Assembly (NCBI GenBank): GCA_029747015.1
Contig: JAKOGI010001975.1
Location: forward strand, 91,679 to 155,678
DNA: 64,000 nucleotides
Source of the DNA: Carnegiea gigantea
Lineage: Eukaryota > Streptophyta > Magnoliopsida > Caryophyllales > Cactaceae
Reading direction: 5' to 3'
Both the position numbers and the translations under genes were made by a program. This document shows, one piece after another, positions 43,887-55,522 of this stretch (positions are counted from its first letter, which is position 1; every line of letters begins with the position of its first letter). The notes below the pieces were generated by a model. It had not been told where the DNA came from. It was given only the letters and a program-made list of their open reading frames with translations, and searched no databases.

Positions 43887-46800
43887 CTAGATGATTTGAT
43901 ATTGGCCTATGCAGGTATTGAGTATTCTAAGATTGGTTTGCCAATAGTCTATGGTTTTTTTCTAAATCATGACGCTGGCAAGCTAATTGATGATACTCAT
44001 GTAACCATTTTGTATAAAAGTCTTTGAAATCTATTGAAGTTATATGATTGCGTAAGCTAATGGTTAATTCTTCTAGTTGTTTATTTATTTCTTGCAATTC
44101 CGTTTGATCATTGTTGAGTCGTTGAATGAGGTCACGTTGTTCTAATTTATACCAGTATTTTGGATTATTACATTCAATTACATTAATTTGCTTTAGTATT
44201 AAAGCATTTTGTAATAAAGGTAAATCGTTTGGATAAATAGAATTGACAAATTTGAATGATATTGTAGTGTCCATAATTTTCGTGTGTACACCTATCTGAT
44301 CTACTTTAAATGGATAAATTTGAGTAGGGAATAGAGTTCCAAGAATAATTTCTTGATTCATATCCCGTACTGAGATGAATGAATTTTTGAAACAATATCC
44401 TTGATTGCATATATAAGCATTAGATAATTTATACTTAACTTGTAATGGCATACCATTAGTAGTATGGAGTCGTTCTTTTGTCCGTTCATAATGTATTGAG
44501 GGAATTAATCCTTCTTGAATACAATTTTGATCTGCACCACTATCTAATAGTGCAATAGTATTACATTCAAAATTATCTTTAATTTTAAGAGTAATAGGAA
44601 TATACCATTTTTGAAAATTTATTTGATTAATAGTTGAAACAAATTGTGGATCCGTAGGAGTGTCTTCTGATTGAATGTTCGGTGAAGAAAGACTTTTTTC
44701 TATTAATGTTAACCTTACTTCTAATTCAAGATCTTTTGTTTGTAATAAACATAAATCTTTGGGTAAATTTTTAATGTGTTCTTTTAATATATTAACTTCG
44801 TTTTTTAAGTCTTGAATATTAACTGCCTTTAGAATATTTGGAATCTCACGTGTTTCAAATATTTTATTGATACTTACCTTATAAGGAGGTTCTAAAGAAT
44901 CTTCTTTTATTAATATACTTTTGAGCTTTTGCAAATACTCTTTCCTTAATTCAGTATCTTGAATGTGTTCAATTAAATCTAATAAAAATTCTTTTTCACT
45001 ATTATTAGTAGTTATGACATTAATACATTTATAGTATAATCTTAAAGACTCATTACCTGATGAATATTCACTTGAGTCACTTTCTAGTTCATTAATAATA
45101 TTATTTTCACAATCAGAGGAGGATGATGAATTTTCCGATTGATTAGGCGTATCTTTGAGTTCAAATAAGGTAATTAATTTTTCTTGAATGTCTGGATGTT
45201 CTGCACAGATTTCATTGAGTTTCTTTTTAACTTTACAATTTGTTGCATAGTGGCCTAATTTACCACACTTATAACAAGTATTAATATCATCAATTTTTCT
45301 TTTTGGAGTAGGCTTTTTAGGACTTAATTTTTTATAAGTTGAATTTCTTGTAGTATATGGTTTCTTCTTATTAATTTGAGTTTTTCTTCGTTTTTTGATA
45401 GATGGAGCTTCTAACTTTGGAAGACAAAAGGCCTCACAAAAAGAACCTAACTCTTTTCGCTTGGCGGCATTATCTATTGAATATCTGGCTTGTAATTTTA
45501 ATTCGTTGCATAAAGAAATTCCTTCTTTTTTAATAAAGCTTAATAATTGACCCAACGTAATTTGTTCGAATGGAATAGGGTTTTTACCAATGAGTTCGCT
45601 CAATTTATTGAATATTCATTGAGAAAATAAGGATGGTAATCCTGAAATGAATTTTTCCTTCCAATAGGGTTGACGACAGTCTTTCCTTTTTAATAGATAT
45701 GTTAAAAATGTGTCTTTGTACCAATTGTAGTCTTCTAAAGTTGGGCACCTTAGATTTGTTAAAAGAATATCTGTTGCAGCTATAATATCTTTTGGACTTC
45801 CTAGAAAATTAGTAACTATTATATAAATCAATGTTTCTATATTGTCTAGTTGTCCTTGAGAATTAGTATGAGTTCTAATTTTGGTACGTTCGTCTTCTTG
45901 AATATAATTTTTCCACCAATTTTTGAGTATACTAGTGAATCCTGATGTTAATAAATCAAAAGCTTGTAAATCTGTTGCATGTTTAGTTGAATAGGCTGTA
46001 TAAGCAATTAACATTCTTTGAAGGGTTATGAATATTTCATGGTCACTACGACCATCTATATTCCATTCATATATTGAATCACCAGCAAACTTTTCAGTAA
46101 TTATTGTTTTTGCACTTTCAAGGTGAAGATCTGGAGGAGTTTGTTTGGAGTAATAGGGAATTTTCTTTTTATATATTTTATTAATATTTTGGAAATCATC
46201 ATCTAGTTGAGATAAATCCTTTTCTAAAATATTAACTGTACTTTTGACTGAATGAGATGTGGAAGTTTCTGCCTCCTTTAACTTTTCTTCTATTTTTGAA
46301 ATTAACGGAGTATTAGCATCTGGAAGTTCTAATTTATTTGAACGTCTTATTTTGAATAAAGGTTTTGCAATCTCATCTAAAAAGTTTGGTTTATCTTTCT
46401 TGGTATCATTAATATCTAAGTTTTCTAGTTTTTCAGTTAATGAATCAACTTCTTGTTTTTTAACAATTGCTTCAACTTGAGTAGAGACCATATTGACTTG
46501 TTGAGACACTGTATGTAATACTTGATTTGTATAATTATTTTGATGATATACCTTTTGAATATCACTTAGCATTACTTAGTTATTTTCTGGATCATTTCTA
46601 CCTATTTTGAATGGGACTGCTGGAATATTACCTTCAGGGGTATTTAATACGATTTCTTGTAATGGAGGGGTAAAAGAAGTAAGTGTTTGACCATTTAAGA
46701 GGGTCCATTTCTTAGCAAAATTAATATTGGTGTTTATTTCTTTAACTTGAAATGGGTCTGGAAGATTATTATCTAAGGCAAACATAGCCCACCAATTAAA

Positions 46801-48033
46801 GAAAGGAATATTGACTTGGTGTCTTTCCATGAACGAATACCAATTTTGCCTAATGAATTCTTCAGCTTTTAAATCAAAGTGTGAAAGGAACTATTCTCTT
46901 TTGACTTTGTTTTTTATTGAATTGAAATCTTGACATAAGTAATCTTTGTTGATTGCAAAAGGTGTTGAAATAACATTTATGGAGGAAAATGATGGAGGTT
47001 GCATAGTTGAGTAGGTTGGGGAACCTACAGATGAAGTAACTTCATCTATTGGCTCAGCTATGGGAGCTTTGTAATAAATCTTATGAGTATCTTCTTTATC
47101 ATTTGAATAATCATAACTAGTTGGCCTAGAAGGCATTGAATATGAAGTTCGAGGGAGTTCTAAGTTGTCTAATGATTTTGAAGATAAACTGCGTTCTTTA
47201 GTTGAATTAAATCTTATTAGTACTCTACCATCAGGCTCTTCTATGATTTGTTGAATATCCTTTTGAGCAATATTTCTTGGTGGCCTGGTATTTTGAATTA
47301 TAAATTCTTGAGGAATAGTGATTTCGTTCCACTTTAATAATTTAGGAGTAAAGGTAGTAATATTATCTGATTCAACTTTTAGTAGTATGGTTTCATCTAG
47401 AGTAGGTTTTAATAAACATTTTGGATTAAGTTAAGATGAAAATAGCTTGAAATATACTCTGTAAGTAATAGCAAAATTTCTGGAAAGTTCACGAAATTAA
47501 ACCTTTAAATCATTTTGAATATTAGGAAGATGGATATCTAGAACTAAGGTATCCATGATCCAAGGATCATTTAAATCTACTGAATAATTTGGACAACAAT
47601 TAAAGTATATGGGACCATTGCAAATATTAGTTTGAATCATGGCTAATAACGAATCCTTGCAACGTATTAACCTATTGTCTCTTAGGGCCATGAATATAGG
47701 ACAATTTAATCCTAATCTTGTCAATGGTTTGAGTGCAATTTGAATCATGCCAAAATGAATGTATCGATACTTTTCTTGATATCTTTTAATTGCAATCTTT
47801 GAAAGTAGTTTAATAGTTTGAAATTCTTCTTCTAAACTAAAAGTTTCCTCATGATCTTTTATTGATAAAGCCGTATTGAAATCAAACTTACCTATCTGAT
47901 AAATCGTTTCTATCTTTTGTTTAGGAATTTTTCAATTAGCTACATCAATTTGACTACTAACTTCCCTACTGTTCACCACATTTGAGTTCTTACTACTACC
48001 TAAACTAAGACGATCTCTAACCCAAGAGGCCAT
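43887..48033 (-). pseudogene. ORF1 polyprotein MP-CP-zinc knuckle-PR (U7)
   Basis: Start ATG at 48033. The MP part is heavily hit: stops at about 47937 (Trp), 47497 (Gln) and 47433 (Gln). CP part: stops at 46891 (Trp), 46573 (Gln) and 45613 (Arg CGA-to-TGA). The frame 45603-43927 is open through zinc knuckle (45235-45276) and protease (DSGAD near 44535) until an extra T near 43958 shifts the last residues. Almost all lesions are C-to-T or G-to-A. Confidence 0.85.
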
Positions 48034-48431
48034 CTGAGTTACGTTGAAGCACTTAGCTAAGATGTGCATAGGAGTAGGATCGACCTAGGCCGGGTAATAG
48101 CTAAGGCCTAAGTGTGAATTAATGCAGGGGAGCGGAGTAGCAAATTGATATGAAGCAGGAAAATAATTTTGAAAGGCTAATTAAAACGAATTTAAAATAA
48201 CAGAATTGAAATGAGGAAGGGAGATGAATAAAACTTACTTTGATTTGAATTAATAAACTTGATGCAAGGTTAGAGTATAAGGTTTTTGAGAGAAGGAGGT
48301 TGAGAAGGGCTTGTAGTGAATTTTTTGTGATGTTGTGATTTTTTATCTTGTAAAATTACACGATCACCCGATTTTGTGATAATGTGCGATAATGAGATGA
48401 TCAGATGATGAGATTCTACGCTATTGAGTAT

Positions 48432-48440
48432 CTATTTATA
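48432..48440 (-). promoter_or_regulatory. TATA box of U8
   Basis: Minus-strand TATAAATAG; TGAGTCA motifs at about 48766-48885. Confidence 0.7.
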
Positions 48441-49317
48441 GAATACAAGATGGAATTAAATGTATACAAGTGGACGGTAAAGATTGAGTCTTGCGTTGAT
48501 AACTTGTGCTGACAATCTTGAATTATTGCTGCTTCGTGTTGAACTTTGACTGGAACCACGTCAAAAGTGAAACAGTGTTGAATAATAATGAACCTTGGAC
48601 TGTTCTTGAATTATTGTCCTTTTTGAACAGTATCTTGATGAGCTATCTTCTTGAACAGTATTCTTGAATAATTACTCTGATGAGCTGTCCTGAATAGTGT
48701 TTAGATAAGTTGTCGTGAACAGTACGCTTGAATAATTATTCTGATGACTTGAATTGTTTGTCGGGATGAGTCATTGCCTTGGATGTTGACATGATGATGA
48801 GTCATGTCCTTGCATAAGTACTTGCCGTGTTGAGTCATTGCTTGTCTTGATGAGTCATAATTACTTGCCGTGTTGAGTCATTGGCATGATTGAATTGAGT
48901 GGTGCCACATTGAATTGCCTTAGTAATTGCTAGATAGTATTTTTGACTTGCTTTCCTTGGAAAAGTAACGTGGATATTGAATTGCATCAGTAATTGTTAG
49001 TCCTTTTGGATGCTGTGTGTAATTGAATTGATCTTGGATTTTTCTGCATTGAACTTGGCAAAGTGGATGGCTTGAATGCATGTATGGAATTGAATGGAAT
49101 CCTGCAAAACAAAAACTACGTAAAGAAATAATGGCCCTTACTTTTGCCAAAGGCCGTGACTTTTGCGGGCTCTTTTCTTGATTTTGTTTTGGTAATTGTC
49201 TTTTTTCTTTTTCTTTTTTGAATAATAACGAGGAGTAGAAAATCTACTCAATAGTCATAAGGATCTTGTGCATAAGGATTATCCCATGTGACCAAGGATG
49301 AATTGATTAGGGAGTAA

Positions 49318-49890
49318 TTAGTAGCGAAAATGGAAATAATCATCTTGTAGATATTTACACCGTAGACCATATGATGTATGAATCAGACAGGAAGCATCGA
49401 TTTGGAATGGATAGTGTAATGGTATGAGGACTTGAGTATGACTTTGATCAACTGGACAAATATGAACATCAGGGAACATTTTTGTAACAAATTTGAAAAT
49501 ATGAGGTTCAAAAGCTGTCCAATATTCAAGGTGTTTGTGGAACCATTTGAAATAATTAATATACCGAGTAGGCATAACGATGAGAACTGGATGATTGTTG
49601 ACATCTTGAGCAAGCGTTTGATAAGTTTTAATAAGTTTGAGATAACTATAAAATGATATTTCAGAGGAATTAAACCAGTCTTGATAATCAATGAAGATAG
49701 CACTTACATTGTAGCGTGGTCCATAGAACGATGTATAGTAGAGTTCATGGTCACGCAGATAGAATAGAAGTGGTTCATGTGGAAAATTTGGTAATTCAGA
49801 AGAAAATATTTGAGTAGACGATGAAGGATGTTGAACTGAGGCTTGAGTTGGATCAGGGACTGCATAGGGAAGATGGGTTGGAGTATTCAT
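49318..49890 (-). CDS. ORF2, type A, intact frame (U8)
   Basis: 190 codons from ATG 49890 to FHFRY. Unlike U2, its closest relative in this region, it keeps the standard N-terminal segment, so U2 was altered after the copies separated or by recombination. Confidence 0.6.
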   Translation of the reverse strand: MNTPTHLPYAVPDPTQASVQHPSSSTQIFSSELPNFPHEPLLFYLRDHELYYTSFYGPRYNVSAIFIDYQDWFNSSEISFYSYLKLIKTYQTLAQDVNNHPVLIVMPTRYINYFKWFHKHLEYWTAFEPHIFKFVTKMFPDVHICPVDQSHTQVLIPLHYPFQIDASCLIHTSYGLRCKYLQDDYFHFRY

Positions 49891-50049
49891 GGTAAAGAAC
49901 TGAGATGTTTGAAGTGTTGATGGCTGAAAATAAATGATGGTTGTTAGAGTAAGGAAATGCTTTATCAAGGTGTTGAAAACTTGTTTTGTTTAAAAATCTT
50001 TTGAAAAATAGTTTTGGAAATATATTACTCTGCATTGAATGGGTGAAGG

Positions 50050-53000
50050 CTAGATGATTTGATATTGGCCTATGCAGGTATTGAGTATTCTAAGATTGGT
50101 TTGTCAATAGTCTATGGTTTTTTCTAAATCATGACGCTGGCATACTAATTGATGATACTCATGTAACCACTTTGTATAAAAGTCTTTAAAATCTATTGAG
50201 GCTATATGATTGCGTAAGCTAATGGTTAATTTTTCTAGTTGCTTATTTATTTCTTGCAATTCCTTTTGATCATTATTGAGTCGCTGAATGAGGTCACGTT
50301 GTTCTAATTTATACCAATATTTTGGATTATTACATTCAATTGCTTTAATTTGCTTTGTTATTGAAGCATTTTGTAATAAAGGTAAATCGTTTTGATAAAG
50401 AGAATGGATAAATTTGAATGATATTGTAATGTCCATAATTTCCGTATGTACACCGATCTGATCTACTTTAAATGGATAAATTTGAGTAAGAAAAGGAGTT
50501 CCAAGAATAACTTCTTGATTCATATTCCGTACTAAGATGAATGAATTTTTGAAACAATATCCTTGATTGCATATAGAAGCATTACATAATTTATACTTAA
50601 CTTGTAATGCCATACCATTAGTAGTATGGAGTCGTTCGTTTGTCCGTTCATAATATATTGAGGGAATTAATGTTTCTTGAATACAATTTTGATCTGCACC
50701 ACTATCTAATAGTGCAACAGTATTGCATTCAAAATTATCTTTAATTTTAAGAGTAATAGGAATATACCATTTTTGGAAATTTAATTGATTAATAGTGGAA
50801 ACAAATTGTGGATCCGTAGGAGTGTCTTTTGATTGAATGTTCGGTGAAGCAAGATTATTTTCTATTAATGTTAATCTTGCTTCTAATTCAAGGTCTTTTG
50901 TTTGTAATAAACATTAATCTTTGTGTAAATTTTTAATATGTTCTTTTAATATAGTAACTTCGTTTTTTAAATCTTGAATATTAACTGCCTTGAGAATATT
51001 TGGAATCTCACGTGTTTCAAAGATTTTATTGATACTTACCTTATGAGGAGGTTCTAAAGAATCTTCCTTTATTAATATACCTTTGAGTTTTTGTAAATAT
51101 TCTTTCCTTAGTTCGGTATCTTGAATTTGTTCAATTAAATCTAATAAAAATTCTTTTTCACTATTATTAGTAGTTATGACATTAATACACTTATACCATA
51201 ATCTTGAAGACTCATTACCTGATGAGTATTCATTTGAGTCACTTTCTAATTCATTAATAACATTATTTTCGTAATCAGAGGAGGATGATGAATTTTCCGA
51301 TTGATTAGGCGTATCTTTGAGTTCAAATAAGGTAATTAATTTTTCTTGAATGTCTGGATGTTCTGCACAGATTTCATTGAGTTTCTTTTTAACTTTACAA
51401 TTTGTTGCATAGTGGCCTAATTTACCACACTTATAACAAGTATTAATATCATCAATTTTTCTTTTTGGAGTAGGCTTTTTAGGACTTAATTTTTTATAAG
51501 TTGAATTTCTTGTAGTATATGGTTTCTTCTTATTAATTTGAGTTTTTCTTCGTTTTTTGACAGATGAAACTTCTAACTTTGGAAGACAAAAGGCCTCACA
51601 AAAAGAACCTAACTCTTTTCGCTTGGCGGCATTATCTGTTGAATATCTGGCTTGTAATTTTAATTCGTTGCATAAAGAAATTCCTTCTTTTTTTTATAAA
51701 GCTTAATAATTGACCAAACGTAATTTGTTCGAATGGAATAGGGCTTTTACCAATGAGTTCGCTCCATTTATTGAATATTCGTTGAGAAAATAAGGATGGT
51801 AATCCTGAAATGAATTTTCCTTCCAATAGGGTTGACGACAGTCTTCCCTTTTTAATAGATATGTTAAAAATGTATCTTTGTACCAATTGTAGTCTTCTAG
51901 AGTTGGGCACCTTAGATTTGTTAAAAGAATATCTGTTGCGGCTATAATATCTTTTGGACTTCCAAGAAAATTAGTAACTATTGTATAAATCAATGGTTCT
52001 ATATTGTCTAGTTGTCCTTGAGAATTAGTATGAGTTCTAATTTTGGTACGTTCGTCTTCTTGGATATAATTTTCCCACCAATTTTTGAGTATACCGGTGA
52101 ATCCTGATGTTAATAAATCAAAAGCTTACAAATCTGTTGCATGTTTCGTTGAATAGGCTGTATAAGCAATTAACATTCTTTCGAGGGTTATGAATATCTC
52201 ATGGTTACTACAACCATCTATATTCCATTCATATATTGAATCACCAGCAAAGTTTTCAGCAATTATTATTTTTGCACTTTCAAGGTGAAGATCTGGAGGA
52301 GTTTGTTTGGAGTAATAGGGAATTTCCTTTTTATATATTTTATTAATATTTTGGAAATCATCATCTAGTTGAGATAAATCTTTCTCTAAAATATTAACTG
52401 TACTTTTGACGGAATTAGATGTTGAAGTTTCTGCTTCCTTTAATTTTTCTTCTATTTTTGAAATTAATGGAGTATTAGCATCTGGGAGTTCTAATTTATT
52501 TGAACGTCTTATTTTGAATAAAGGTTTTGCAATCTCATCTAAAAAGTTTGGTTTGTCTCTCTTAGTATCATTAATATCTAAGTTTTCTAGTTTTTCAGTT
52601 AATGAATCAACTTCTTGTTTTTTAACAATTGCTTCAACTTGAGTAGAGACTATATTGACTTGTCGAGACACGGTATGTAATACTTGATTTGTATAATTAT
52701 TTTGATGATATACCTTTTTAATATCACTTAGCATTACTTGACTAGTTTCTGGGTCATTTCTACCTATTTTGTATGGGACGGCTGGAATATTACCTTCAGG
52801 GGTATTTAATACGGTTTCTTGTAATGGAGGAGTAAAAGAAGTAAGTGTTTGACCATTTAAGAGGGTCCATTTTTTTGCAAAATTAATATTAGTGTTTATT
52901 TCACTAACTTGGAATGGGTCTGGAAGATTATTATCTAAGGCAAACATAGCCCACCAATTAAAGAAAGGAATATTGACTTGGTGTCTTTCCATGAATGAAT

Positions 53001-53399
53001 ACCATTTTGCCTAATGAATGCTTGAGCTTTTAAATCAAAGTGTGAAAGGAACCATTCTCTTTTGACTTTGTTTTTTATTGAGTTGAAATCTTGACGTAAG
53101 TAATCCTTGTTGATTGCAAAAAGTGTTGAAATAGTATTGATTGAGGAAAATGATGGAGGTTGCATAGTTGAGTAGGTAGGGGAACCTACAGATGAAGTAA
53201 CTTCATCTATTGGCTCAGCTACGGGAGTTTCGTAATAAATCTTTTGAGTATCTTCTATGTGATTATCCATTGTTTCTATCTTTTGTTTAGGAATTTTCCA
53301 ATTAGCTACATCAATTTGACTACGAACTTCCCTACTGTTCACCACATTTGAGTTCTCACTATTACCTAAACTAAGACGATCTCTAACCCAAGAGGCCAT
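50050..53399 (-). pseudogene. ORF1 polyprotein CP-zinc knuckle-PR, MP deleted (U8)
   Basis: ATG 53399; first frame open to about 53010, where one T is missing. CP frame 52992-52126 ends in the same Gln-to-stop as U2. Small indels near 51816 and 51690 break the CP core. Zinc knuckle 51397-51438; protease DSGAD near 50695. The frame 50613-50104 ends with Trp-to-stop a few residues before the usual CIGQYQII end. Confidence 0.85.
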
Positions 53400-53567
53400 C
53401 TGAGTTACGTTGGAACACTTAGCTAAGAGTCATGCACATCCTACCGGGACCACTGGGACCACCCCACCGGGACCCCCTCACCTGGGCTGACCAACGGACT
53501 TACTGGGGCTGACCAACAGCTGACCAACGCTAGCAACGGCGCGACACTACCTAAGGGCACCTACTTG

Positions 53568-53579
53568 GTTCTGATACCA
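53568..53579 (-). other. Mutated tRNA-Met primer binding site (U8)
   Basis: Minus strand TGGTATCAGAAC: one mismatch (G-to-A) to the consensus. Confidence 0.75.
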
Positions 53580-53895
53580 GGAGGAGATGGATCGACCTAG
53601 GTCGGGTAATAGATAAGGCCTAAGTGTGGATTAATGCAGGGGAGCGGAGTAGCAAATTGATATGATGCAGGAAAATAATTTTTGAAATGCTAATTAAAAC
53701 GAATTTAAAATAACAGAATTGAAATGAGGAAGGGAGATGAATAAAACTTACTTTGATTTGAATTAATGAACTTTATACAAGGTTGGAGTACAAGGTTTTT
53801 GAGAGAAGGAGGTTGAGAAGGGCTTGTAGTGAATTTTTTGTGATGTTGTGATAATGAGATGATCAGATGATCCCTAATACAATGCTATTGAGTAT

Positions 53896-53904
53896 CTATT
53901 TATA
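53896..53904 (-). promoter_or_regulatory. TATA box of U9
   Basis: Minus-strand TATAAATAG; TGAGTCA motifs at about 54231-54321. Confidence 0.7.
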
Positions 53905-54708
53905 GAATACAAGATGGAATTAAATGTGTACAAGTGGACGATAAAGATAAAATCTTGTGTTGATAACTTGTGCAGATAATCTTGAATTATTGGTGCTTGG
54001 TGTTGAACTTTGACTGGAACCACGTTAAAAGTGAAACAGTGTTGAATAGTAATGAACCTTGGACTGTTCTTGAATTATTGTCCTTTTTGAACAGTATCTT
54101 GATGAGCTGTCTTCTTGAACAGTATTCTTGAATAATTACTCTGATGAGCTATCCCGAACAGTGTTTAGATAAGCTGTCGTGAACAGTACGCTTGAATAAT
54201 TGTTCTGATGTCTTAAATTATTTGTCGGGATGAGTCATTGCCTTGGATGTTGACATGATGAAGAGTCATGTCCTTGCATAATTATTTGCCGTGTTGAGTC
54301 ATTGCTTGTCTTGATGAGTCATTGGCATGATTGAATTGAGTGGTGGTACGTTGAATTGCCTTAGTAATTGCTAGATAGCAATTTTGACTTGCTTTCCTTG
54401 GAAAAGTAATGTGGACATTGAATTACATCATTAATTGTTAGTCCGTTTGGATGCCGTGTGTAATTGAATTGCTCTTGGATTTTTCTGCATTGAACTTGGC
54501 AAAGTGGATGGCTTGAATGCATGTATGGAATTGAATGGAATCTTGCAAAACAAAAACTTCGCAAAGAAATAATGGCCCTTACTTTTGCGAAAGGCCGTGA
54601 CCTTTGCGGGCTCTTTTCTTAATTTTGTTTTGATAATTGTCTTTTTTCTTTTTCTTTTTTGAATAATAACGAGGAGTAGAAAATCTACTCAATAGTCATA
54701 AGGATCTT

Positions 54709-55363
54709 CGTGCCATAAGGATTTATCCCATGTGACAAAGGTTTGAAATTGTTAGGGGAGTAATTAGTAGCGAAAATGGGAAATATCATCCTTTGTAGAT
54801 ATTTTTCATCACCGCCAAGACCATCATGATGCTATGAATCGACAGGAAGCGATCGATTGGAATGGATATGTGTAACCTGGTATTAGGACTTGGAGTAGGA
54901 CTTTGTATTCAACTGGAGCAAATATGAACATTAGGGAACACTTTTCGGATAACAAAATTGAAATATGAGGTTCAAAAGCTGGTCCAATAATTCAAGGGGT
55001 TTTTGTGGGAACCAATTTGAAATAATCAATTATACCTGAGTAGGCCATAAACGATGAGAATGGATGATTGTTGACATCTTGAACAAGCGTTTGATAAGTT
55101 TTAATGAGTTTGAGATAACTGTAAAATGATATTTCAGAGGAATTATACCAGTCTTGATAATCAATGAAGATAGCACTTTCATTGTATTGTGGTCCATAGA
55201 ACGATGTATAGTAGAGTTCTTGGTCACGAAGATAAAATAAGAGTGGTTCATGTGGAAAATTTGGTAATTCAGAAGAAAATACTTGAGTGGATGATAAAGG
55301 ATGTTGAATTGAGGCTTGAGTTGGATCAGGGACTGCATAGGGAAGATGGGTTTGAGTATTCAT
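54709..55363 (-). pseudogene. ORF2, type A, scrambled C-terminal half (U9)
   Basis: ATG 55363 and the N-terminal ~100 codons are normal. From about 55062 leftwards to 54709 the sequence has many one- and two-base insertions and deletions relative to every paralogue, destroying the frame. The boundaries are abrupt and the sequence on both sides matches normally. Confidence 0.7.
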
Positions 55364-55522
55364 GGTAAAGGACTGAGATGCTTGAAGTGTTGATGGCTGA
55401 AAATAAATGATGGTAGTTAGAGTAAGGAAATACTTTATCAAGGTGTTGAAAACTTGTTTTGTTCAAAAATCTTTTGAAAAACAGTTTTGGAAATATATTA
55501 CTCCGCATTGAATGGGTGAAGG

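Larger units (their letters stand above)
41941..48062 (-). mobile_element. Pararetrovirus unit U7 (type A1, primer site deleted)
   Basis: About 6.1 kb. Relative to its neighbours it lacks about 150 bp spanning the GC-rich 5' segment and primer site: the sequence jumps from TTAGCTAAG to GGAGTAGGATCGACC at about 48062-48070. Confidence 0.8.
48063..53579 (-). mobile_element. Pararetrovirus unit U8 (type A2)
   Basis: About 5.5 kb with the same MP deletion as U1 and U2. Left half resembles U2 at a spacing of about 38.64 kb. The leader has an extra ~55 bp (48338-48395) with TTACACGATCACCCGATTTT. Confidence 0.85.
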
